Source: Azospirillum sp. B510 (GTDB lineage Bacteria > Pseudomonadota > Alphaproteobacteria > Azospirillales > Azospirillaceae). From it: a stretch of DNA of 64,000 nucleotides. The notes below the pieces were generated by a model, which saw nothing but the letters and a program-made list of their open reading frames with translations, did not search any database and was not told where the DNA came from. Shown in pieces: positions 42,518 through 50,719 of the stretch (position 1 is the first letter of the stretch; each line of letters starts with the position of its first letter). Made by a program: the position numbers and the translations under genes. The stretch is taken from positions 186,001-250,000 of the forward strand of contig NC_013858.1 of assembly GCF_000010725.1 (NCBI RefSeq), in the 5' to 3' direction.

Positions 42518-43945
42518 TCACTCCCCGCCGGCCTGGGCGCCGGTCAGGCGGTTGCGGATGGCCGAGACGGCGCATTCCAGCGGACGGTCGTCGTCGGGCT
42601 TGGGCGCCTTGTCCATCACGTCGGGGCACATGTCCTGCGCCATCCACACCTGCGGCTTCGGCGGCACCGGGGCGTTGGGGTCGCAGGTGGCGGGGTCGGG
42701 ATGGGTCTCCTCGGTGCTGCCGTGGGTCGGCTTGACCTCCAGGTTGGGGGAGACGCCGAAACAGTCCACCAGCGCCCCCGACGGGCGGTAGTAGCGGGCG
42801 GTGGTCAGGCGGATGCCGGTGTCGGCGCTGAGCGAGGAGATGGTCTGCACCGATCCCTTGCCGTAGGAGCGCGAGCCGAACAGCAAGGCGCGGTGATGGT
42901 CCTGCAGGGCGCCGGCCACGATCTCCGACGCCGAGGCCGAGCCGCTGTTGATCAGCACCACCACCGGCAGCCCGGCCAGCAGGTCGCCGGGGGTACCGCG
43001 GTAGGTGCGCGATTCCTCCGGATCGCGGCCGCGCACCGACACGATGTCCACCGTCTCCAGGAAGCGGTCGGCCACCTGCACCGCCTGCTCCAGCAGGCCG
43101 CCGGGGTTGTTGCGCAGGTCGATGACGGCGCCGGCCAGCTGGCCCCGCGCCTGCCGGCGCATGTCCTCGATCGCCGCGTCCAGCGCCGTCGAGGTCGACT
43201 GGTTGAAGGTGGCGATGCGGACATAGGCGACATTGCCCTCCAGCCGGTAGCGCACCGGCTGGATCTTGACGATGGCGCGGGTCAGCGAGACGCGGGTGCC
43301 GGCCTCGGTCGAGGGCGGGCGGCGGATCGACAGGGCGACCGAGCTGCCGACCGGCCCGCGCATGCGGGCGACGGCGTCGTGCAGGTTCAGCCCCTTCACC
43401 GCCACGTCGTCGATGCGGGCGATCAGGTCGCCGCTGCGCAGGCCGGCGCGGGCGGCGGGGGAGCCGTCGATGGGGGAGACGACCTTGATCAGGCCGCTTT
43501 CCTCGTCCATCGTCACCTCGATGCCCAGCCCGCCGAACTCGCCCTGGGTCTGTTCGCGCAGGTAGCGGTAGCGTTCGGCGTCGAGGAAGCTGGAATAGGG
43601 GTCGAGCGAGCCCAGCATGCTGTCCAGCGCCGCTTCGGTCAGCATGCGGTCGCTGGCGCGCGGGTTCTCCTCCTTCTTCTTCCTCAGCCCGTCCTCCGCC
43701 TTGTCGACCAGCACCTGCGGGTCGAAGGGCTTCACATGCTCCGTCAGGACGCGGCGCATCGCGTCGGAGAACAGGACGTAATTGCGGTCGGCGGTCGACA
43801 GCGAGCCATAGCCGCGGATCTTGGCGAAATCGCCGCGGTAGCGGTCGAGCGCCGCGACGGTGTCGGCCCGGCTGGTCGGCGCCACCGCGCAGGCGGGCCC
43901 GATCGCCACCATCATCAGCAGCAGGGCAGCCAGCAGTTTCGCCAT
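42518..43945 (-). CDS. S41 family C-terminal processing protease
   Basis: 475-aa periplasmic protease (CtpA type). Signal peptide (KLLAALLLMMVAIGPACA), then a PDZ domain (GGLGIEVTMDEESGLIKVVS) and the S41 catalytic core. The catalytic Ser is in INSGSASASEIVAGAL and the Lys in GSRSYGKGSVQTI. These enzymes trim or degrade envelope proteins, including cell-wall hydrolase partners. ATG at 43945 (MAKLLA) follows GAGGGTGCGAGG; longer frames lack a site. Confidence 0.94.
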   Translation of the reverse strand: MAKLLAALLLMMVAIGPACAVAPTSRADTVAALDRYRGDFAKIRGYGSLSTADRNYVLFSDAMRRVLTEHVKPFDPQVLVDKAEDGLRKKKEENPRASDRMLTEAALDSMLGSLDPYSSFLDAERYRYLREQTQGEFGGLGIEVTMDEESGLIKVVSPIDGSPAARAGLRSGDLIARIDDVAVKGLNLHDAVARMRGPVGSSVALSIRRPPSTEAGTRVSLTRAIVKIQPVRYRLEGNVAYVRIATFNQSTSTALDAAIEDMRRQARGQLAGAVIDLRNNPGGLLEQAVQVADRFLETVDIVSVRGRDPEESRTYRGTPGDLLAGLPVVVLINSGSASASEIVAGALQDHHRALLFGSRSYGKGSVQTISSLSADTGIRLTTARYYRPSGALVDCFGVSPNLEVKPTHGSTEETHPDPATCDPNAPVPPKPQVWMAQDMCPDVMDKAPKPDDDRPLECAVSAIRNRLTGAQAGGE

Positions 43946-44155
43946 CCTCGCACCCTCTTGACTGGCCGATCCGGCCGGCGGTCTCACGCGCATCGTTCAC
44001 TTACACCAGTGTTTCGCCGGATGCCCCGACCCTAGCACGTCGTTTGTCCATTCTCAAAGTCCACCCCGATTTCGGCGGAAAGGCCGTGCCGGAGGAGGCA
44101 TGGCGGGGCCGCGCGAAGGAGCGGCACTCCTGAAATGGGATGCGCGAACAAGGAT

Positions 44156-44182
44156 GTCGCGCGCCCCGATGGGACGCGCGAC
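44156..44182 (-). terminator. hairpin downstream of sugar transferase gene
   Basis: GTCGCGCG (44156-44163), loop of 11, CGCGCGAC (44175-44182), about 50 bases after the stop of the leftward sugar transferase gene. GC-rich stem with no strong U-tract. Confidence 0.4.
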
Positions 44183-44232
44183 GGATGCGGAGGGAGGAGC
44201 ACCTTCGGAGGAGGGTGGGAGTGGGCGGGTGT

Positions 44233-44955
44233 TCAATAGGCGCCGCTGCCCTTCACCACGACGCGCACTGTGCGCAGCAGGATGCCGAGATCGCCCCAGA
44301 AGCTCCAGCCGACGACATAGGCGGTGTCGAGCTGGACGCGGCGCAGGTAATCGACGTCGCTGCGGCCGCTGACCTGCCACAGCCCGGTCAGGCCGGGGCG
44401 GCAGCGGGTGTAGAAGGGGAAGCAGGCGTGATAGTAGGACACCTCGTCGTCGATGATCGGACGGGGGCCGACCAGGCTCATGTCGCCGCGCAGGACGTTG
44501 ATCAGCTGCGGCAGCTCGTCCAGGCTCGATTTGCGCAGGAAGCGGCCGACCGGGGTGATGCGCGGGTCGTTGCGCAGCTTGCGCGCCGCCAGCCATTCGG
44601 CGCGCGCCGTCTCGTCGGTGGCGAGCAGCCGTTCCAGAACCTCGGCGGAATTGACCACCATGGAGCGGAATTTCAGGCAGGTGAAGGAGCGGCCGTCGGC
44701 GCCGATGCGCCGGTGACCGAACACCGCCGGCCCGCCGTCGCGCGCCACCATCCAGGCCAGCACCAGCATCAGCGGCCCGAAGATGGCGAGCAGTCCCAGC
44801 GCGCCGACGATGTCGAAGGCGCGCTTGACGCGGTGCCGGTGCAGGGGCGGGCTGCCGGGAAGCCGGTCCATCGCCTGCATCGCCGACCGGGTTCCGGCCA
44901 TCCGGCCGGGGTCCAGACGGGGAGCGCCCAAAAGAGCGATGTTTGACAATGCCAT
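44233..44955 (-). CDS. polyprenyl-phosphate sugar-1-phosphate transferase
   Basis: 240-aa bacterial sugar transferase (WbaP/ExoY type), which attaches a sugar-1-phosphate to undecaprenyl phosphate to begin exopolysaccharide or O-antigen building. VKRAFDIVGALGLLAIFGPL is the membrane anchor. The catalytic domain shows FTCLKFRSMV, TPVGRFLRKSSLDELPQLIN, VLRGDMSLVGPRP and CRPGLTGLWQVSGRSD. It lacks the N-terminal multi-TM domain of WbaP, so it is the short ExoY-like form. ATG 44955 follows GAGAGAAC. No glycosyltransferase cluster accompanies it here. Confidence 0.94.
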   Translation of the reverse strand: MALSNIALLGAPRLDPGRMAGTRSAMQAMDRLPGSPPLHRHRVKRAFDIVGALGLLAIFGPLMLVLAWMVARDGGPAVFGHRRIGADGRSFTCLKFRSMVVNSAEVLERLLATDETARAEWLAARKLRNDPRITPVGRFLRKSSLDELPQLINVLRGDMSLVGPRPIIDDEVSYYHACFPFYTRCRPGLTGLWQVSGRSDVDYLRRVQLDTAYVVGWSFWGDLGILLRTVRVVVKGSGAY

Positions 44956-45063
44956 CTGTTCTCTCGTCGCTGATCGTCTCGGGTCAGAGCATAGGACCAT
45001 CCGAGAGAGGCAACGGCCAGCGCGCGAAAGGGGTCCCGCCGATGGGACGGGATCCCTGGAGAG

Positions 45064-45079
45064 GGCGGGTTAGCCCGCC
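45064..45079 (-). terminator. hairpin downstream of hypE
   Basis: GGCGGG-TTAG-CCCGCC, a perfect 6-bp stem 8 bases after the hypE stop on the minus strand. It is a candidate end of the hupK-hypB-hypC-hypE transcript. Confidence 0.45.
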
Positions 45080-45087
45080 GGTACGGG

Positions 45088-46134
45088 TCAGCAAATGCGG
45101 GGAAGCTGTTCTCCGCTCAGCCAATCGACGATCCGGCGGCCGCCGAAGCGGGTCTCCATCTGGACGAAGCGGTGGGTGTCCTCCACCACCTGCCCGATGC
45201 AGGCGGCGTCGCGTCCCAGCGGGTGGTCGCGCATGACCGACAGCAGGCGGTCGCGCTCCTCCGGCGCGCAGATGGCGATCAGCTTGCCCTCGTTGGCGGC
45301 ATAGAGCGGGTCTAGTCCCAGCAGCTCGCAGGCCGCCGCGACCTGCGCCCGCACCGGGATCTCGGCCTCGCGCAGCCGCATGCCGACGCCGGACTGGTGG
45401 GCGATCTCGTTCAGCGTCGTCGCCAGCCCGCCGCGGGTGGGATCGCGCAGCACATGGATGTCGGGCACCGCCGCCACCATCGCCGCGACCAGCCCGTTCA
45501 GCGCCGCGCTGTCGGACAGGATCGCCGTCTCGAATCCCAGATTGTCGCGGGTCGACATGATGGCGACGCCATGGTCGCCCATGGTGCCGCTGACCAGGAT
45601 GGCGTCGCCCGGCCGCGCCCGGTCGCCCGAGGGGGCGACGCCGGGCGGCACCATGCCGATGCCGGTGGTGGTGATGAACAGGCCGTCGCCCTTGCCGCGC
45701 TCCACAACCTTGGTGTCGCCGGACACGATGGCGACCCCGGCGTCGCGCGCGGCGGCGGCCATGCTGTCGACCACCCGCTTCAGGTCGGCGAGCGGGAAGC
45801 CCTCCTCGATGATGAAGCCGGCGGTGAGGTGCAGCGGCACCGCGCCGGCCATGGCGACATCGTTCACCGTGCCGTGGACGGCCAGCGAGCCGATGTCGCC
45901 GCCGGGGAAGAACAGCGGAGAGACGACGAAGCCGTCGGTCGTCATCACCATGCGCCCGCCCGGCACGTCGAAGGCGGCCTGGTCGTTGCCCTGGTCGAGA
46001 TACGGATTGGCGAAGGCGGCGGCGAACAGCTCGCGCACCAGCTGCGCCATCGCCTTGCCACCCGAACCGTGGGTCATGTCCACCGCCCCGCGGGCGATGT
46101 CGAGCTTGCGGGCGAACAGGCGGCGGTCGGTCAT
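45088..46134 (-). CDS. hypE: hydrogenase maturation protein HypE
   Basis: 348-aa ATP-dependent dehydratase that, with HypF, turns a carbamoyl group on its own C-terminal Cys into the cyanide ligand of the NiFe site. The C-terminus is PRIC, as required. The ATP-binding AIR-synthase-like fold shows VDMTHGSGGKAMAQLV, SLAVHGTVNDVAMAGAVPLH and AIVSGDTKVVERG. ATG 46134. It follows hypC by 46 bases. HypF and HypD, its partners, are absent from this window. Confidence 0.97.
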   Translation of the reverse strand: MTDRRLFARKLDIARGAVDMTHGSGGKAMAQLVRELFAAAFANPYLDQGNDQAAFDVPGGRMVMTTDGFVVSPLFFPGGDIGSLAVHGTVNDVAMAGAVPLHLTAGFIIEEGFPLADLKRVVDSMAAAARDAGVAIVSGDTKVVERGKGDGLFITTTGIGMVPPGVAPSGDRARPGDAILVSGTMGDHGVAIMSTRDNLGFETAILSDSAALNGLVAAMVAAVPDIHVLRDPTRGGLATTLNEIAHQSGVGMRLREAEIPVRAQVAAACELLGLDPLYAANEGKLIAICAPEERDRLLSVMRDHPLGRDAACIGQVVEDTHRFVQMETRFGGRRIVDWLSGEQLPRIC

Positions 46135-46180
46135 GGCGTGGGGTCCGGGCGGTCGGCGGGGGTGTCGGGAAGGGGAGGCG

Positions 46181-46423
46181 TCAGGCGGCCTCGGCGTCGC
46201 CCGCTTCGGCGGCGGCGACCTCGGCCAACAAAGCGAGCGTTCGCTCGGCCTCCTCGGCATCCAGGCGGGACAGGGCGTAGCCGACATGGACGATCACGTA
46301 ATCGCCGACGGCGACCCCCTCCACCAGTTCCAGCGAACAGGTGGAGGTGACGCCGCCCAGGCTGACGGTGGCGCGGTCGTCGGGCAGCAGGGCGGTGACC
46401 AATGCTGGAACGGCAAGGCACAT
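46181..46423 (-). CDS. hypC: hydrogenase maturation chaperone HypC
   Basis: 80-aa chaperone that carries the Fe(CN)2CO unit with HypD to the hydrogenase large subunit. The N-terminus MCLAVPALV is the family signature; Cys2 is essential and fixes the ATG at 46423, despite an upstream open frame. VGDYVIVHVGYALSRLD is the conserved core strand. It lies 16 bases after hypB and upstream of hypE in the same operon. Confidence 0.96.
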   Translation of the reverse strand: MCLAVPALVTALLPDDRATVSLGGVTSTCSLELVEGVAVGDYVIVHVGYALSRLDAEEAERTLALLAEVAAAEAGDAEAA

Positions 46424-46439
46424 TGGGGCGGCTCTCCGG

Positions 46440-47504
46440 TCAGACGGCGGCGTATTGGGCGGCGGATTGGGGGGCGGCATGGGAGGCGCGGGCTTCCGCC
46501 AGCCCGTCGGCGATCCAGTCATACCACTCCTCCAGCCCCTGGCCGGTGGTGGCCGACAGCTGGATCACCGCCAGTGACGGGTTCAGGCGCTGGGCGTAGC
46601 CGATCATGCGCTCCACGTCGAAGCTGAGATGGGGCAGCAGGTCGATCTTGTTGACGACCAGCAGGTCGGCGCGGACGAACATGTCCGGGTATTTCAGCGG
46701 CTTGTCCTCGCCCTCCGTCACCGACAGCACGACGACGCGATGGGTCTCGCCCAGGTCGAAGCCGGCGGGGCAGACCAGATTGCCGACATTCTCGACGAAC
46801 AGCACGCCGTCGCCGGCGAACCGCCCCTCGGCCGCCAGCCGGTCGGTGGCCTGCGCCACCATCGAGGCGTCGAGATGGCAGCCCTTGCCGGTGTTGACCT
46901 GCACCGCCGGGGTGCCGGTGGCGCGGATGCGGTCGGCGTCGAAGCTGGTCTGCTGGTCGCCCTCGATCACCGCGACCGGGAAACGGCCCTTCAGATCGGT
47001 CAGGCTGCGGGTCAGCAGCGTGGTCTTGCCCGAGCCGGGGCTGGACATCAGGTTCAGCACGAACACGCCCCGCTCGGCGAAGCGGCGGCGGTTGACGGCG
47101 GCCAGCCCGTCATTCTTGGCCAGGATGTCGCGTTCGATGGTGATCAGCCGCGGCTGGTTCAACGCGGCGCCGCCGTCGATGGCGTCGGCACGGTCGGGGG
47201 CGCGATTATGGTCATGGCTGTGGCCGTGATGGCGGTGATCATGCTCATGGTCATGCCCGTGGTCATGATGGCCGTGGCCGCCGTGGCTGTGGCGGTAGAC
47301 CGTGCCGTCGGGGGCGACATGCTCATGAGCGCCCTCATGGGCGCCCTCAGGGGCGTCGTCGTGATGGTGATGGGCGTGGTGGTGCGCCTCGCCATGCCGG
47401 TGGCGGTAGACCTTGCCGTCCGGCCCGATATGCTCATGCTCGGCATCGGCGGCCTTGCCGTCGATCCGGGTCTCGCCCTCGCCGCATCCGCAAACCGTGC
47501 ACAT
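46440..47504 (-). CDS. hypB: hydrogenase nickel incorporation protein HypB
   Basis: 354-aa GTPase that delivers nickel to the hydrogenase large subunit. It begins MCTVCGCGEGE (CxxCxC high-affinity metal site). A very His-rich stretch follows (about residues 20-105), containing two copies of a unit reading GPDGKVYRHRHG and APDGTVYRHSHG. The G domain has P-loop SSPGSGKTTLLTRSL, Switch region VIEGDQQTSFDADRI and NKIDLLPHL. The His region may store nickel. In the same operon as hypC and hypE; the gap to hupK-like is 107 bases. Confidence 0.97.
   Translation of the reverse strand: MCTVCGCGEGETRIDGKAADAEHEHIGPDGKVYRHRHGEAHHHAHHHHDDAPEGAHEGAHEHVAPDGTVYRHSHGGHGHHDHGHDHEHDHRHHGHSHDHNRAPDRADAIDGGAALNQPRLITIERDILAKNDGLAAVNRRRFAERGVFVLNLMSSPGSGKTTLLTRSLTDLKGRFPVAVIEGDQQTSFDADRIRATGTPAVQVNTGKGCHLDASMVAQATDRLAAEGRFAGDGVLFVENVGNLVCPAGFDLGETHRVVVLSVTEGEDKPLKYPDMFVRADLLVVNKIDLLPHLSFDVERMIGYAQRLNPSLAVIQLSATTGQGLEEWYDWIADGLAEARASHAAPQSAAQYAAV
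47160..47460. repeat. His-codon-rich region with internal duplication in hypB
   Basis: The segment encoding the His-rich domain has long runs of CAT/CAC codons. It also has a duplicated unit encoding the (G/A)PDG(K/T)VYRH(R/S)HG motif, centred near 47300 and 47410. The purine/pyrimidine bias makes the opposite strand open in several frames. Confidence 0.65.
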
Positions 47505-47611
47505 CCCGCGCTCTCCCGCTCAGTCGATCCGTACGCGCCAATCCGGCCTTCTTTCCCCGGCCCGCTTTCCCGACCATCATCGGTCCGCCCGCCGCCTTCG
47601 GCAAGCGATCG

Positions 47612-48808
47612 TCATTCGTGTACTTCTATGCCGCAGGCGACGCAGGGATCCAGCATCGCCACCAGCAGCCGCACCCGCAGGGCGGCATCGTCGCGGTCCC
47701 GCGCCGCCGCCCCCTCCAGCCCGCGCGCCAGCGGGCCGTCGGCGGCGAAATTCCAGTCGGTCGGCGCCACCATGCGGGCATCCGCCAGCCGCCCGTCGCC
47801 GTCCAGCCGCAGCCAATGGGCCAGCCGGCCGCGCGCCGTCTCGGCCACCCCGCATCCTTCGCCCAGTCCCGCCGATCCGGCGGCTGGCATGGTGACCGCC
47901 TCCGCGGGTCGCAGCTCGGCGATGGCCGCCTCCATCCGCCATGGCAGTCCCATCAGATCGGCGAGCCGCGCCGCGAACAGCCGGGCGAGCCCGTCGCCGA
48001 AGCGCTCCGTCACCGAGACGACCAGCGGATGCTCCGCCTGCCGCTCCAGCGGGCCGGTCAGCGCCGGGGCGCCGTCGAACCGGGGGCGGGTGGCGAAGGA
48101 CGGGTCGCCCGACAGCGCCGCGGCGAAGCGGGCCGGCGAGCGTTCGGTCAGCAGAGCCACTCCGCCGGGGCCACGCGTGACCACTCCCCAGCCCGCCAGA
48201 TCCGGCGACAGCAGCCGGGCCGCCAGCCGGGCCGCGTCGCTGCCGCCGCGCGCCGCCCAGGCGGCGAGGCCGTCGGCATCCCGCGGCGGCGGGCCGGCGA
48301 AGACGGCCTCCTCCAGCCAGCCGGCCATCCGTGCAAGCGCCGCCCGCAGGGCGGCATGATCCGGCCGCAGGGCGCCGCCGCCCGGCCGCAGCCCGTCCCT
48401 GGCGGGATAGAGCGCCGGCATGACCGCGGACACCGCCGCTCTCAAGGCGCGCAGATCCGCCGGCCGCGGCGGCGCGCCGAGGCGTGCCGGCCACTCGACC
48501 ACCGCCTGCCAGCCATGGCTGTCCAGAGCCTCGGCATCGGTCAGCAGGCCGCGCGCCGTCTCGTGGGCGCCGGCATCGGTTCCCAGCGCCGCCTCGCAGG
48601 CGCGGGCGACGGCCAGTCCCTGGGCGCTGCCGCACAGGCTGAACAGCAGCGGCGCCAGCCGCGCCGCCTCCTCCGCCTTGCGCCCGACCAGGGCGGCGGC
48701 GGCGCGCGGGCGGCGGGTGGCGACCTCGGCCCGCCGGATGGTCCCGGTGCCGTCGAGCCACAGCCGGACGGACACCGATCCCTCTCCGGGCAATGGGGCT
48801 GCGCTCAT
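47612..48808 (-). CDS. hupK: HupK-like hydrogenase expression/formation protein
   Basis: 398-aa protein resembling a hydrogenase large subunit that has lost part of its metal site. It keeps the C-terminal signature AMLDPCVACGIEVHE (DPCxxC), while the N-terminal Cys motif is degraded to LFSLCGSAQGLA. This is the pattern of HupK, a scaffold thought to help assemble the Fe(CN)2CO unit. An FNR/FixK-type box is centred about 94 bases upstream of ATG 48808; a start at 48889 would lie before the expected transcription start, so I chose 48808, preceded by GCAGGACATTTCG. First gene of the hyp operon. Confidence 0.75.
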   Translation of the reverse strand: MSAAPLPGEGSVSVRLWLDGTGTIRRAEVATRRPRAAAALVGRKAEEAARLAPLLFSLCGSAQGLAVARACEAALGTDAGAHETARGLLTDAEALDSHGWQAVVEWPARLGAPPRPADLRALRAAVSAVMPALYPARDGLRPGGGALRPDHAALRAALARMAGWLEEAVFAGPPPRDADGLAAWAARGGSDAARLAARLLSPDLAGWGVVTRGPGGVALLTERSPARFAAALSGDPSFATRPRFDGAPALTGPLERQAEHPLVVSVTERFGDGLARLFAARLADLMGLPWRMEAAIAELRPAEAVTMPAAGSAGLGEGCGVAETARGRLAHWLRLDGDGRLADARMVAPTDWNFAADGPLARGLEGAAARDRDDAALRVRLLVAMLDPCVACGIEVHE

Positions 48809-48895
48809 CGAAATGTCCTGCGGGGAAAATCCTGCGGCGTCGGCGACCGGGGCCGCATCACGGCGTCCATCCTGACGGATCAGGATCATACCTCA

Positions 48896-48909
48896 TTGAC
48901 CTGCGTCAA
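48896..48909. promoter_or_regulatory. FNR/FixK-type box between hupK-like and hupE
   Basis: TTGAC-CTGC-GTCAA, a perfect 5-4-5 inverted repeat. FNR/FixK/Crp-family oxygen regulators recognise TTGAY-N4-RTCAA. It is the only perfect copy I noticed in the window. It lies between the leftward hupK-like start (48808) and the rightward hupE start (49082), so microaerobic or anaerobic control is likely. Confidence 0.75.
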
Positions 48910-49081
48910 AATACGTATGTCCGGCGGTGCCGAAATCCTGTCTCCTCCGTGGCCGAGGTGGCGCTTTCTGCTACACTCCGCATCAACCGTGCCCCGGCGC
49001 CCGGTCCTCCAGGCGCCTTTTCCACGCGTCGGGGAGGAGGATTCCGGGTGGGCGCGACACGACATCAGAGGATGCTTGTCC

Positions 49082-49681
49082 ATGAAACGTTTCCCTCTCG
49101 CCTCGGCCGTCCTGCTGGCCGGGCTGGTGCTGCCGGCGGTCGCCGACGCCCACACCTTCGGTGCCCATGACGCCGGCTTCACCAACGGTTTCCTGCATCC
49201 GCTCGGCGGCTGGGACCATCTGATGGCCATGGTCGCGGTCGGGCTGTGGGCGGCGCAGCGCGGCGGTGCCGCCCTGTGGGCGCTGCCGGCGGCCTTCGTC
49301 ACCGCCATGATGGGCGGCGGCCTCCTGGGCATGACCGGCGTCGCGCTGCCGGCGGTGGAGCTGTGGATCGCCGGCTCGGTGATCGCGCTGGGCGCCCTGG
49401 TCGCCGCGCAGTCGCGCCTGTCGCTGCCGCTGTCGCTGGTGGTGGTCGCGCTGTTCGCCCTGGCCCACGGCCATGCCCATGGCGTCGAGATGCCGGAGGC
49501 GGCGCATCCGCTGCTCTATGGTCTCGGGTTCGCGCTCGCCACGGCTCTGCTGCATGGTGCCGGCGTCGCCGCGGCCCTGTCGCTGCGCGGCGTCGCCCGC
49601 AAGGGCGCGGGCGCGCTCGTCCTGCGCGGCCTGGGTGCCGCCATCGGCCTGGGTGGCGTGGCGCTGGTCGCTCTCGCCTGA
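49082..49681 (+). CDS. hupE: HupE/UreJ family membrane protein
   Basis: 199-aa membrane protein with a signal peptide (LASAVLLAGLVLPAVADAHT) and five to six TM helices. Family marks: GFLHPLGGWDHLMAMVAVGL near the N-terminus and ALFALAHGHAHGVEMPEAAH, both His-rich in possible metal positions. HupE/UreJ proteins are nickel or cobalt permeases tied to hydrogenase or urease. Placement beside hyp genes favours hydrogenase nickel supply. Transcribed away from hupK across the FNR-box region. Confidence 0.93.
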   Translation: MKRFPLASAVLLAGLVLPAVADAHTFGAHDAGFTNGFLHPLGGWDHLMAMVAVGLWAAQRGGAALWALPAAFVTAMMGGGLLGMTGVALPAVELWIAGSVIALGALVAAQSRLSLPLSLVVVALFALAHGHAHGVEMPEAAHPLLYGLGFALATALLHGAGVAAALSLRGVARKGAGALVLRGLGAAIGLGGVALVALA

Positions 49682-49756
49682 TCCCACAACCTTCACCGGG
49701 GCCTTCATCCGGGGGTGGCCTCTGGCGGGGCTGGTCTCCGGGTTGGTCTCCGGGCT

Positions 49757-49794
49757 GCACAAGGGCCGGGCGGGCGACCGTCCGGCCCTTGTGC
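49757..49794 (+). terminator. strong hairpin downstream of hupE
   Basis: A perfect 13-bp stem (49757-49769 with 49782-49794; arm GCACAAGGGCCGG) and 12-base loop, 76 bases after the hupE stop. No U-tract follows, so it may be Rho-independent only in part. Confidence 0.6.
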
Positions 49795-49874
49795 TGTGCG
49801 CGCCGTGTGTGCCGTGGGGAACAATCGGCCTCTCCCGCCGTTGCAAGCCGGCAGCCCCACAGGAGACGCCCGGC

Positions 49875-50708
49875 ATGACTCATCCCGACGACGCCACACC
49901 GTCCGCCGCCTCTCCCGACACCACCACCCAGGCCCGCCGACCAGCCCGGCCCGACGAGATCGAACACGAAATCCGGTCGATCCGCGCCCGCATGGACCAG
50001 GTGATCGACGAGATCGAGTTCCGCCTGTCGCCCGGCCAGATGTCCGGTGGCGTGGCGCAGGTGGTGCGCGACGTGATCCAGGGCGGCGGAGACGGTCTTT
50101 CCGGCCGCATCGCCCGCGCGGTGCGCGCCAATCCGATCCCGGTGGCGCTGATCGGCGTCGGTGCGCTGTGGCTGGCCGCAGCGGTCGCCCGCAAGCCGGA
50201 ATCGACGACGGAGTTCGATGATTACGCTCCGGATGGCCGCCGGCTCGACCCGCGCGGCCGCCATCTGCTGACCGACCTGATCGGCGCCTGCCGTGATGGC
50301 GCCGAGGCCTTCCGCCGCGCCGACATGACCATCGCCGATCCGTCGCTGTCCTCCCGGCTGGGCGCTCTGGCCGAGCAGCTCGACGGCAGCGCGTCGGCGC
50401 TGGACGGCGAGCTGCGGACCGGCGGCGGCTGGATCGAGACCGGCGGCGCTGGCGCCCGCCTCTGGTCGCCCATGCATGGCCTGGCGGCGGCCAGCGCCCG
50501 CGGCGTGATGGCCGGGGCCGGCGGGCCGGGCCGTCGCGGCGAGCTGCTGGCCCAGCTGGAAAGCGGGCTGGACGGCACGTTGTCGCTGTTCAGGGACGCC
50601 CTGCGCGACACGCCGGACGAGCATCTCCAGGTGGTGATCGGCGCCCAGTTCCACGCCATCGAAACCGTCCGCCACCGGGTCGGCGCGTTGCGCGAGGCGG
50701 TGGTCTGA
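49875..50708 (+). CDS. DUF3618-type protein with PA2169-like helical domain
   Basis: 277-aa protein. The N-terminal DUF3618 part (EIEHEIRSIRARMDQVIDEI then EFRLSPGQM) ends in one TM helix (NPIPVALIGVGALWLAAAVA). The C-terminal half is a helical bundle resembling the PA2169/DUF2383 ferritin-like fold (LTDLIGACRDGAEAFRRADM, LLAQLESGLDGTLSLFRDAL), though without clear iron ligands. These proteins often sit with stress and envelope genes. AGGAG precedes the ATG at 49875. Followed within 11 bases by the YihY/BrkB gene. Confidence 0.8.
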   Translation: MTHPDDATPSAASPDTTTQARRPARPDEIEHEIRSIRARMDQVIDEIEFRLSPGQMSGGVAQVVRDVIQGGGDGLSGRIARAVRANPIPVALIGVGALWLAAAVARKPESTTEFDDYAPDGRRLDPRGRHLLTDLIGACRDGAEAFRRADMTIADPSLSSRLGALAEQLDGSASALDGELRTGGGWIETGGAGARLWSPMHGLAAASARGVMAGAGGPGRRGELLAQLESGLDGTLSLFRDALRDTPDEHLQVVIGAQFHAIETVRHRVGALREAVV

Positions 50709-50719
50709 GGAGGCGGGGC

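Noticed and set aside
48957..48972. Possible sigma-54 promoter upstream of hupE (TGGCGCTTTCTGCT)
   Set aside because: The GG and GC dinucleotides are eight bases apart rather than the required ten, so it does not meet the -24/-12 rule.
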